Source: Candidatus Eiseniibacteriota bacterium (GTDB lineage Bacteria > Eisenbacteria > RBG-16-71-46). From it: a stretch of 9,237 bases of DNA. The stretch spans positions 1-9,237 of the forward strand of contig CAIXRL010000259.1 of the NCBI GenBank assembly GCA_903921835.1. Reading direction: 5' to 3'. Below are positions 1 through 7,600 of this stretch, one piece after another. Under the pieces are notes generated by a model, which was not told where the DNA came from, did not search any database, and saw only the letters and a list, made by a program, of their open reading frames with translations. Position 1 is the first letter of the stretch. Each line of letters begins with the position of its first letter. A program made the translations under genes and the position numbers.

Positions 1-1
1 C

Positions 2-112
2 AACGCCGGTTCCGCGCGACCCGCGGCGGGACGCGGCCGCGCGCGCGGGATCGGGATGCCGGAGCGCGTGGGCGCCCCGCCCGCCGCGGGTGTGCGGGAG
101 GTCGCGCCGTGA
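2..112 (+). CDS. Possible C-terminal tail of an upstream gene (partial)
   Basis: A reading frame is open from the left edge and ends at a TGA at 110-112. It overlaps the GTG start of the glycosyltransferase as GTGA, an arrangement typical of translationally coupled genes. The 36 visible codons give a low-complexity Ala/Gly/Arg/Pro-rich peptide ending in VREVAP, with no recognisable domain. In DNA this GC-rich, stop-free frames of this length are common, and the other two forward frames here are also open. The case therefore rests only on the overlap and on the compact gene packing. No function can be given. Confidence 0.3.
   Translation, partial: NAGSARPAAGRGRARGIGMPERVGAPPAAGVREVAP
96..101 (+). 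promoter_or_regulatory. Ribosome binding site of the glycosyltransferase gene
   Basis: GGGAGG lies seven bases before the GTG at 109. It supports GTG 109 as the start. No other ATG, GTG or TTG occurs in that frame between the window edge and 109. Confidence 0.6.
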
Positions 113-1236
113 GGATCGCGCACGTGGACACGGGCAGGACCTGGCGCGGCGGGCAGGCGCAGGTGCTGCTGCTCCTGCACGAGCTGCGCGCGCTGGGCCA
201 CGTGCAGCGCCTGATCGCCCCGCCGGGGCCGCTGCTCGAGAAGGCGGGCTCGGCCGGGTTCGACGTGACGCCCTGGCGCTCGCGCGGCGAGCTCGATGTG
301 GGCGCGATGCTCGGGGTGTGGCGGGCGCTCGAGGGGTTCGCTCCCGACGTGGCCCACCTGCACAGCGCGCACGCGCATGCGCTCGGGACGTGGCCCGCGC
401 GCGCCGCGGGCGTGGCCGGGGTGGTCGTGTCGCGGCGCGTCGACTTCAAGGTCGCGACCCAGCCGTTCAGCCGGCTCAAGTACCGCTGGCCCGTGGACCG
501 CTACTTCTGCGTCAGCCGCGGCGTGATGCAGGCGATGCGCGCCTCGGGCGTGGACGAAGCTCGTCTCGCGTTCGTGCCGGACGGCATCGACCTCGCCGCC
601 GTGCGCGCCGAGGCGGACGAGCCCGCGCCCGACCTGCGCACGTGGCTGGGACTCGATGCGGACGCCGAGATCGTCGGCACGGTTGCTTCGCTCGCGCCGC
701 ACAAGAACCACGCGCTGGCGCTCGAGGCCGCGCCGCTCGTGCTGCGCGCGCGGCCCCGGGCGCGCTTCGTGTGGCTGGGTGAGGGTGAGTGCCGCGCCGC
801 GCTCGAACGCCGCCGTGCGGCGCTCGGGCTCGAGGACCGTGTGATCCTCGCCGGCTTTCATCCGCAGCCGCGTGCGCTGATGCGCCAGTTCGAGCTGTTC
901 GTGCTCCCGAGTCGTCTCGAGGGGCTGTGCACGTCGCTGCTCGATGCCCAGGCGCTCGGCGTGCCCATCGTCGCGACGGCGGTCGGCGGCGTGCCCGAGG
1001 TCGTGCGTGACGGCGTGACCGGCCGGCTGGTGCAGGCGCTGGAGCCCGGGGCGCTGGCCGCGGCGATCGTCGATGCGCTCGCGAATCCCGGGCACCGCGC
1101 GGCCTGGGCCGCGGCCGCCCGCGAGAGCGTGACCGCGTTCACCAGCGCCGCGACTGCCCGGTGCTCGGTGGAGGAGTACGCGCGCATTCTGGCCCGGCCC
1201 GGTGGCGGCACAGGGATGCGCCCGGGCGGCCGATAA
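109..1236 (+). CDS. Glycosyltransferase family 4 (GT-B fold)
   Basis: This 375-residue protein resembles GT4 retaining glycosyltransferases, which move a sugar from a nucleotide-sugar donor to a glycan or lipid acceptor on the cytoplasmic face of the inner membrane. The N-terminal acceptor half begins with a beta strand (MRIAHVDTG) followed by the glycine-rich loop WRGGQ at residues 12-16. A second Rossmann half follows the linker FVPDGID (155-161). It carries LAPHKNH (195-201), matching the usual donor-side lysine motif, and the signature SRLEGLCTSLLDAQALG. In that signature the first acidic residue is E271, and the second position of the classical E-x7-E pair is D279. GGVPEVV follows, as expected for the family. 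There is no signal peptide or membrane helix, and the length is normal. The C-terminal tail is Gly/Arg-rich and probably disordered. Donor and acceptor cannot be told from sequence. The neighbouring envelope genes suggest a surface polysaccharide or lipopolysaccharide-like product, which is inference. Confidence 0.93.
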   Translation: MRIAHVDTGRTWRGGQAQVLLLLHELRALGHVQRLIAPPGPLLEKAGSAGFDVTPWRSRGELDVGAMLGVWRALEGFAPDVAHLHSAHAHALGTWPARAAGVAGVVVSRRVDFKVATQPFSRLKYRWPVDRYFCVSRGVMQAMRASGVDEARLAFVPDGIDLAAVRAEADEPAPDLRTWLGLDADAEIVGTVASLAPHKNHALALEAAPLVLRARPRARFVWLGEGECRAALERRRAALGLEDRVILAGFHPQPRALMRQFELFVLPSRLEGLCTSLLDAQALGVPIVATAVGGVPEVVRDGVTGRLVQALEPGALAAAIVDALANPGHRAAWAAAARESVTAFTSAATARCSVEEYARILARPGGGTGMRPGGR

Positions 1237-1249
1237 CCCCCCATGTTGC

Positions 1250-1278
1250 TTGCGCTCGCGAAGTCCCGAGAGTAGCTT
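1250..1278 (+). promoter_or_regulatory. Weak candidate sigma70-type promoter before rseP
   Basis: The 74-base gap between the glycosyltransferase stop and rseP is less GC-rich than its surroundings. It contains TTGCGC (1250-1255) and TAGCTT (1273-1278), 17 bases apart. Each matches its consensus hexamer at only three of six positions, so this is a guess based mainly on spacing. A six-base inverted repeat GCGAAG/CTTCGC (1258-1263 and 1276-1281, 12-base loop) overlaps it and has no T run. If real, it would give the rseP block its own promoter. Confidence 0.18.
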
Positions 1279-1299
1279 CGCTCGATTACCCCACTGTTC

Positions 1300-1307
1300 A
1301 AGGAGAG
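1300..1307 (+). promoter_or_regulatory. Ribosome binding site of rseP, decides the GTG start
   Basis: AAGGAGAG, a strong Shine-Dalgarno match, ends three bases before GTG 1311, with the GGAG core five bases away. It places the rseP start at 1311 rather than at the earlier in-frame start at 1161, which lies inside the glycosyltransferase gene. Confidence 0.8.
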
Positions 1308-1310
1308 CTT

Positions 1311-2687
1311 GTGGTCCTCAGCACCGTCCTGCCGGGTCTCGTGCTGCTCGGTGTCGTGATCTTCGTCCACGAGCTGGGCCACTTCCTCGCCGCCAAGTGG
1401 CGCGGTGTCACCGTGATCAAGTTCTCCCTCGGCATGGGTCCCGAGATGCTGGGATTCACGGCCGGTGGAACGCGCTACTGCCTGTCCTGGATACCCCTCG
1501 GCGGTTTCGTCCAGATGGCGGGCGACAGCCCGGGCGACGACGGCAGCATGCCCGGGGGCGGCCAGCGGGAGTTCCTGAGCCATCACTGGTTCGGACGCGT
1601 GATCATCGCCGTGGCCGGCCCGGCCGCCAACCTGGTGACGGCGTACGTCGTGATGGTCGTCATGTGCCTGCACGGCGTGACGCTGCCCGATTTCCCGAAC
1701 CTGGTTGGAACGCTCGATTCGGGCACCGCTGCATGGCGCGCCGGGCTGCGGCCCGGCGACCGGATCACTGCGCTCTCCGGTCGGTCCGTGAGGACGTGGC
1801 ACGACCTCGAGGACGCGGCCGGGCGACGAGACCGCGGGACGCCACTGGCGTTCTCGATCGCGCGGAACGGTCTGCCGGTGCTCGTGCAGGTGCCGGCTGG
1901 CGAGTCGCGCGCGGTGCTCGGCGATCTCGCGCCGGAGTCCAGCCCCGCGATCGTGGGCACGGTCGCGACGGGCATGCCCGCCTACCGCGCGGGCGTGCAG
2001 GACGGCGACCGCATCCTCAGTGTCGATGGCGTGACCGTCCAGCGTTTCGAGGAGATCGGGCCGCGCCTGCGCGGCAAGGTGGACCGCCCGGTGCGTCTCG
2101 TGCTCCAGCGCGGCGGGAAGAGCTTCGAGATCACGGTGTCGCCGATCAGCGCGGATGGGTCACGTGGATCCCAGCACGCCGTCATCGGCGTGGAGCCGCC
2201 GCGCGGCATGACATGGGTGCAGACGTTCACGCCGCTGGAGGCGGTCAGGGCCGGTTTCACGGGGACCGTTGGCCTGGTCTCGACCGTCTACGAGGGGATG
2301 TGGCTCACGGTCTCGCGACCCGTCTACTATCGCGACTACGTTGGCGGCCCGATCTTCATTGGCCAGATGGCGCGCGACTCCGCGCGCAAGGGCCTCGACA
2401 ATTTCCTCTATCTGCTCGCCATGATCAATCTCGCCATCATGGCCTTCAACCTGCTGCCCATGCCGCTCCTGGATGGTGGTCACATCGTGCTTGCGGTGCT
2501 CGAGGCGCTTCGCCATCGGGCGCTGTCGGCCAGGGCGTACATCAACTTCCAGAAGGTCGGGCTGGTGCTCGTCGGCACGCTGTTCGTGCTCATCCTTTCC
2601 AAGGACATCGTGCGACCTTTCCAGCGCATGCGCGCCCTCGACCGCGCTCCCCGGGAGACGACCACGGTTGCCCCAGCGCCCCACTAG
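1311..2687 (+). CDS. rseP: RseP-type site-2 intramembrane zinc metalloprotease (M50B)
   Basis: RseP cuts membrane-embedded substrates such as anti-sigma factors or signal-peptide remnants inside the inner membrane. The 458-residue product is close to the E. coli length (about 450). Helix 1 carries the zinc-binding HELGH at residues 20-24, followed by the usual LGGF loop. Helix 2 starts near residue 97 with the family motif GPAANLV. Two PDZ domains follow, at about 130-195 and 213-292, each with an AxRAG(L/V)xxGDRI core. The third helix region carries NLLPMPLLDGGH at 380-391, giving the third zinc ligand D388. A last helix spans about 416-434. All catalytic residues are present. The frame stays open upstream to 1161, but that extension overlaps the glycosyltransferase and lacks family similarity. 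GTG 1311 has a strong ribosome binding site and puts HELGH at the usual distance from the N-terminus. The following Omp85 gene overlaps its end, as rseP and bamA are neighbours in many diderm bacteria. The natural substrate is unknown; no sigma or anti-sigma gene is in view. Confidence 0.96.
   Translation: MVLSTVLPGLVLLGVVIFVHELGHFLAAKWRGVTVIKFSLGMGPEMLGFTAGGTRYCLSWIPLGGFVQMAGDSPGDDGSMPGGGQREFLSHHWFGRVIIAVAGPAANLVTAYVVMVVMCLHGVTLPDFPNLVGTLDSGTAAWRAGLRPGDRITALSGRSVRTWHDLEDAAGRRDRGTPLAFSIARNGLPVLVQVPAGESRAVLGDLAPESSPAIVGTVATGMPAYRAGVQDGDRILSVDGVTVQRFEEIGPRLRGKVDRPVRLVLQRGGKSFEITVSPISADGSRGSQHAVIGVEPPRGMTWVQTFTPLEAVRAGFTGTVGLVSTVYEGMWLTVSRPVYYRDYVGGPIFIGQMARDSARKGLDNFLYLLAMINLAIMAFNLLPMPLLDGGHIVLAVLEALRHRALSARAYINFQKVGLVLVGTLFVLILSKDIVRPFQRMRALDRAPRETTTVAPAPH
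2653..2658 (+). promoter_or_regulatory. Candidate ribosome binding site for the Omp85 gene
   Basis: GGGAGA, inside the end of rseP, lies nine bases before TTG 2668. It is the best Shine-Dalgarno match near any usable start in this frame and supports a TTG start overlapping rseP by 20 bases. Confidence 0.45.
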
Positions 2688-4680
2688 AATAGCGCCCGTC
2701 CTCGTGCTGTGCGTGGCCGCGCTTCTGCTCGCCGTGGCGGCGCCCGCTGCGACGGCGCCCGCCGCGACGCAGGCCGGGGAGCTGCCCGAGGAGCTGCGCT
2801 CGATCGCGGGAGTGCGTTTCCTCGGGCAACACCACCTTGGACGCCGCCTGGTCGTTGCGGCCGGTTTGCACACGCGGCGCCCGTCGGTGCTGCCCTGGCG
2901 CGAACGGCCTCAGTTGCGGCGCGACTACCTGCGATCCGACTCCGCGGCCATCGTGTCGCTCTACCGTCACTACGGCTACCTCGACGCCACCGTGGGCGTG
3001 AAGCTGCTGCCGGGCCATGACCCGCGCACGGCGTACGTCGAGTTCGAGATCCGCGAAGGCGCACTCACGCGAGTCTCGCGCGTGGAACTGGATGGTGTGA
3101 ACCACTACCCGGTGGCCGACCTGCGCCGCGGCCTGCTCGCACAGCCGCAGCGGGCGTTCGATCCGGCCTTCCTGCAGCTGGACGTGACCAGGATCCGTAC
3201 GCTGTATCAGGAGCGCGGGTATCTGGTTGGCGTGGACACGCTGTCGCGCCGGGGCTTGCCCGACAGCGCGCACGTCGAGGTGCGTTATGGCGTCGACGAG
3301 GGGCCGGAGTACAGGGTGGGCCGCATCGAGTACATCGGCAGCCCGAAGCAGATCCGCGACCGCCTCGGGCGCCGCGAACTGCTGCTCAAACCCGGCGACC
3401 TCTTCCGCATGTCGCGGCTGGACCTGTCGAAGGAGCACATGTACTCGACGGGACTCTTCCGCCAGGTGCAGGTGACGCAGCTGCCGGACACGGCGACGGG
3501 CACCATGGACCTGCTCGTGCGCATCCAGCCGCGCCCCGCGCGCTGGGTGGACGTGGGCGTCGGCAGCGGCACCAGCGACCGCTTCCGCACCACGGCGCAG
3601 TGGGGACACCGCAACATCGACACGCGTGCGCTCGGCGGCGTGCTCGACGGCGAGCTGGCGTGGTACGGCGACGGCCGCCCGCACAAGAACGGCGCCGCGG
3701 CGACGCTGACCGAGCCGTGGTTGTTCGGAGTGCGCCTGCTGGGCCAGGCGGGTGTCTTCTACCGCAACCAGCACGATGAGGCATACAACGACCAGGGCGA
3801 GGATCTCTACACGCAGCACGCCGAAAGCCGCGGTTTCAGCTTCTCGATCTCCCGCGAGCTGAGCCGCATCGCGCGAATGACGGTGCTCGAGGAGGACGCG
3901 CTCGTCTATCAGTCGTACACCATCGACGCCCCGCGCGCGCAGGTCGCCGACTCGACGGTCGCGCGGCTCGAGAGCCAGACCATTCCACGCTACCGTTCCA
4001 ACACGCTGCGGGCCACGCTCGAGCGCGACACCCGCAACGATCGTATCACGCCCTCGCGCGGCTCCTACCAGAGCCTCGTACCCGAGTTCGCCGGTGGCTG
4101 GCTCAAGGGACAGTCGAGCTACCGCAAGGCCGCGTTCTCGTCCATCTGGTACGTGCCGTACGCGAACGGCTGGCTCGGGGCGATGCGGACCATGGTTGGC
4201 GTCATGGGCCCGTACGGCCCGACGCCCAAGAACTTCACGCCCGACCTCGGCCTCGATGCGCAGGTGGCACACGTCCCGCGCGAGTCACGTTTCTTCATCG
4301 GCGGAGTCAACTCGCTGCGCGGGTACGGCGAGAACGCCGTGACCCTGAACGGTGGCCTCGCCGTGGCCCTGGCCAACGCGGAGCTGCGCATCCCGGTTGC
4401 GGGCCCCTTCGGGATCGAGATCTTCCTCGACGCCGGGAACGTCTGGGACCGGCCGGAGTACGTCAGGGTGCGCGACTTCGTGCTGCCCTGGCAGGCGACG
4501 AGCACCCGGCCAGGTGACGTTCGCTACGCGTACGGGCTCGGGGGGCGCCTGGTGCTCCCGTTCGGGCCCCTGCGCGTGGACGTCGCGCGCGCCGATCGCC
4601 CCGACTTCCCGTTCACGAAGGGCCGTCACGGCCGCGACCTGCCGTTCGCGTACCAGTTCGCGATCGGCCCGAGCTTCTGA
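2668..4680 (+). CDS. Omp85-family outer-membrane protein (BamA/TamA type, three POTRA domains)
   Basis: Omp85 proteins fold and insert beta-barrel proteins into the outer membrane. From TTG 2668 the product is 670 residues. A signal peptide has basic residues R4 and R7, a hydrophobic core at about 8-25, and likely cleavage after ATA30 or TQA36. Three POTRA domains follow at about 46-131, 133-212 and 215-290, carrying the typical late motifs HYGYLDA, ERGYLVG and STGLFRQV. The barrel runs from about 292 to the end. It includes the conserved lid-loop motif LRGY (550-553, R551) and ends in phenylalanine, as barrel proteins recognised by the Bam machinery do. BamA usually has five POTRAs and TamA three, so the domain count and the adjacent tamB favour a TamA-like role. 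The rseP neighbour is more typical of bamA, so I leave the symbol open. The start is uncertain: GTG 2704 is possible but would remove the positively charged n-region and has no ribosome binding site. ATG 2473 gives a non-Omp85 N-terminus overlapping rseP by over 200 bases. Confidence 0.92.
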   Translation: MPQRPTRIAPVLVLCVAALLLAVAAPAATAPAATQAGELPEELRSIAGVRFLGQHHLGRRLVVAAGLHTRRPSVLPWRERPQLRRDYLRSDSAAIVSLYRHYGYLDATVGVKLLPGHDPRTAYVEFEIREGALTRVSRVELDGVNHYPVADLRRGLLAQPQRAFDPAFLQLDVTRIRTLYQERGYLVGVDTLSRRGLPDSAHVEVRYGVDEGPEYRVGRIEYIGSPKQIRDRLGRRELLLKPGDLFRMSRLDLSKEHMYSTGLFRQVQVTQLPDTATGTMDLLVRIQPRPARWVDVGVGSGTSDRFRTTAQWGHRNIDTRALGGVLDGELAWYGDGRPHKNGAAATLTEPWLFGVRLLGQAGVFYRNQHDEAYNDQGEDLYTQHAESRGFSFSISRELSRIARMTVLEEDALVYQSYTIDAPRAQVADSTVARLESQTIPRYRSNTLRATLERDTRNDRITPSRGSYQSLVPEFAGGWLKGQSSYRKAAFSSIWYVPYANGWLGAMRTMVGVMGPYGPTPKNFTPDLGLDAQVAHVPRESRFFIGGVNSLRGYGENAVTLNGGLAVALANAELRIPVAGPFGIEIFLDAGNVWDRPEYVRVRDFVLPWQATSTRPGDVRYAYGLGGRLVLPFGPLRVDVARADRPDFPFTKGRHGRDLPFAYQFAIGPSF

Positions 4681-4696
4681 CCGCGGCCGGCCACCC

Positions 4697-7600
4697 ATGA
4701 ACGACGACCGCCGCAATCCACCCGAACCCGACGCGCCCGGGGCCAGCGAGCCTCACGGCGTGGTCGAGACGCTGCGCGAGGAGTTGCACGGGGCGGTCGG
4801 GCACGTCCCGCAACCGGTCCGCTGGACGGTGGGCAGGCTTGTCCGCATCGCGGCGATCTCCTTCGTGCTCCTGCTGGTGGTCATGGCCGCCAGCGCGGCA
4901 CTCTACCTCGCGAATCGCACCGAGCTGGTGGCGCGCGAACTGACGCTGGTGCTCAACCACACGCTTGCCCAGCACAGCGACCTCGAGTTGAAGCTGAGCG
5001 ACGTCAAGGGCAACCCGCTCACCGGCTTTCGGGTGATCGAGCCGCGCGTGCAGTTCCGCTCCGACGGCGTGCCGCTGCTGGAGGCGCACGAGCTGCGCAT
5101 CGGCTACGACGCGCTCAGGCTGCTGCGCGGCGGACGTGGACCGATCGAGGTCACCGTGGACCGCGCGGTCGTGCACCTCGACGGCGGTCCTGGCGGCGCC
5201 TGGCGCGTGCCGGCGTGGCGCTCGAGCGGGCCGTCCCGACCGGGCGGCGCCGGCCTGGTGTTCGGGCTCACGCTCCACGACGCCGAGCTGACCGCTCCCC
5301 GGCCGCTCGGCCACGTGCGCGGCATCGAGATGCGGGTCGCGGGCAGCACGGGGGCGCGGACGCATGTCGAGATCGCGAAGCTGAGCTGGGGCCAGGGGCC
5401 GTGGCACAGCCGACTCGATCATCTCGTCGCCGAGCTGAACGTCGAAGCGGATTCGGTGCGGGTGCAGGTGCGCGAGCTGCGCACGGGCGACGTCGCCCTG
5501 CGCCTGCGGGGCGCGTGGCGGAACGGAAGCGACGTCCGGATCGTGCATGCGGACGTGGATCACGTGCGCTGGCGCTGGCTGGCGGAAGTGTTCGACAACG
5601 ACGAGTTCGACGTTCCCGGCGACGGCAGCGTGCACGTGAACGCGACGGGCGGCCGCGGCTGGCACGGTGACTTCGCCGCGAACGTCTCGTGGGACAGTCT
5701 GGCGATCGTCGGGGGCGGCCGCTTCGGCTGGGACGGTCGCAAGCTGTCGCTCGACTCGCTCGCGGCCCGCTCGCTGGCGGGCGATCTCACCGGGCAGTTG
5801 CGCTGGTCGAAGCAGGGCTGGACGCTGGCGGGCAACGCGCGCGGCGCGGACCCGTCGCACTGGCACGCGCTGCGGCTCGACGGCTGGCCCGCCGGCCGGC
5901 TCAACGGGCACTTCAACTACGTCCTGGATTCGCGCGCGAGCGTGAACAGGTCGCGCCTCGACTGTGCCCTGCTGGGCTCGCAGTGGACGGGCTGGAACGT
6001 GGACAGCGCGCGCGTGCGGATCGACTTCCCAGGTGTCGCCAACGATTCGTTCCGCGTCGAGGGTTTCCGGCGGGGCGGACGCTTCCTGCTCGCCGCCACG
6101 GTGACGAAGGCCGGGTGGAGCGGTCCGTACTCGATCGACGAGTTCCCATTGGACGAGTGGCCGGACGGGCGCGCCTCGGGCCTGCGCGGAGTGCTGAGCC
6201 ACGGCGAGGGCCGGGTGGCCGATCGCGCCGGGCAGCTCTTCGTCACAGGTGAGCTCGCCGGGAGCGGGACCGACTGGAGCGCGGCACACTTTGGGCGCTG
6301 GCAGCTGAGTAACGTGGATGGCCGATTGCTGCCGACTCCGGACATGACCGCGCGTGTGCAGGCGCGGAGCGGGTTCTTCGTCGGTGTCCACCTGGACAGC
6401 GTGGACGCGGCGATGCACCTCGGCAATCAGGAGGTCTCCTTCTCGCCGCTGCACGCGACCGCCGGCGACACGCTCTTCCGCGCTGCCGGTGACGCATCGT
6501 GGTCAGGGGCGAGCTGGAGCGTGCGCATGACCGCTGCGACTGCGGCAAGCCCGCAGTTCGCGTGGACCGCCGAACCGCCGCTCGTTGTCTCGGGCGACGC
6601 TTCGGGCACCGTGTTCGAGCGCGTGGTGGCGAACGACCGCGCCGCGCACCTCGAGGCACGCGGGCGGTGGGCGGCGCCGGGCGGCGCCTACGACTTCAGC
6701 ATGGACGGGCGCGGCCTGGATCTCGGGCGGCTCGGCATGCCGCTCGATTGGGGGCTGGCGGGCACGGCCGACGCGCGCCTGGCGGTGAGCGGAAGCGCGG
6801 GCGATCCGCGCTGGACATTCGACACGCGCGCATCGCGCCCGGGCTTCGACGGCCATCGCTGCGACACGTTGTCGCTCGCGCTGGCCGGCCAGCAGCACCA
6901 GCTCGAGGTGCGCGACGTGCTCTTCGGCCTCGACGGAGGCACGGCGCGTGCGCACGGCGCGGTCGCTGGCACCCCGCGCGCGTGGCCGGATTCCATCACC
7001 GGGACCGCGGTCGTCCGCTGGTTGCGGGACGCACGCGAGTGGTCCGGCGTGCTGGAGGCGCACCGGCTGCCGGTTTCGCACCTCGGTTCGCTGGCGCCCG
7101 CGGCGGAGGGCTGGGGCGGCACGCTCGAGGGCACGCTGACGCTTTCCGGCAGCCCGCCGCGGCCCGAGTTCGACGTGAACGCCGTGGCGGACGACTTCGG
7201 CTGGCGCGACTATCGCGCGCAGCATGTCGAGTTGCAGGCCGGGTACCACGCTGGCTTCCTCGACGTGGCGCAGGCGCTGGTCACGATGCAGGACGTGGTC
7301 TCGACCCTCCACGGTCGCATGCCGATGGCGCTCGCTCTGGGCTCCGCCCCGCTGGTCCCGGACGCCGCCATGTCGTGGAGCATCGAGGTGCCGCGGGGTG
7401 ACCTGAAGCTGCTACCCGCGCTCGTGCCGCTGGTCCAGTCCGCGCGTGGGCGTTTCGATCTCACGGCGATGCTCGCGGGCACGACGCATCATCCACGCAT
7501 CGACGGCCGCGCGCACATCCGCGACGGGCTCGTGCGCCCCGCGGGCCGCGAGGAGATCCTGGAGGGCGTCTACGCCGATCTGCGCTTCGACGAGTCGGGC

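Noticed and set aside
90..782. Alternative forward frame starting at GTG 90
   Set aside because: It is almost entirely Arg/Ala/Gly and overlaps the glycosyltransferase, whose frame carries all the conserved motifs.
1161..1310. Longer N-terminus for rseP starting at 1161
   Set aside because: The extra 50 residues overlap the previous gene and lack family similarity, whereas GTG 1311 has a strong ribosome binding site.
858..1802. Antisense open frame across the glycosyltransferase/rseP junction
   Set aside because: It is low complexity, crosses two real genes, and shows no family similarity.
2590..4272. Long antisense open frame (560 codons) opposite the Omp85 gene
   Set aside because: Its product is compositionally skewed (His/Arg/Ala/Val-rich) with no domain. 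It is the expected by-product of GC-rich codon bias opposite a well-supported gene.
4685..4692. Palindrome GGCCGGCC between the Omp85 gene and tamB, considered as an operator
   Set aside because: Eight-base GC palindromes are frequent in such DNA, and nothing else in the 16-base gap supports a regulatory role.
4613..6454. Long antisense open frame (613 codons) opposite tamB
   Set aside because: It mirrors the tamB coding frame, has no recognisable motif or ribosome binding site, and overlaps a confident gene.
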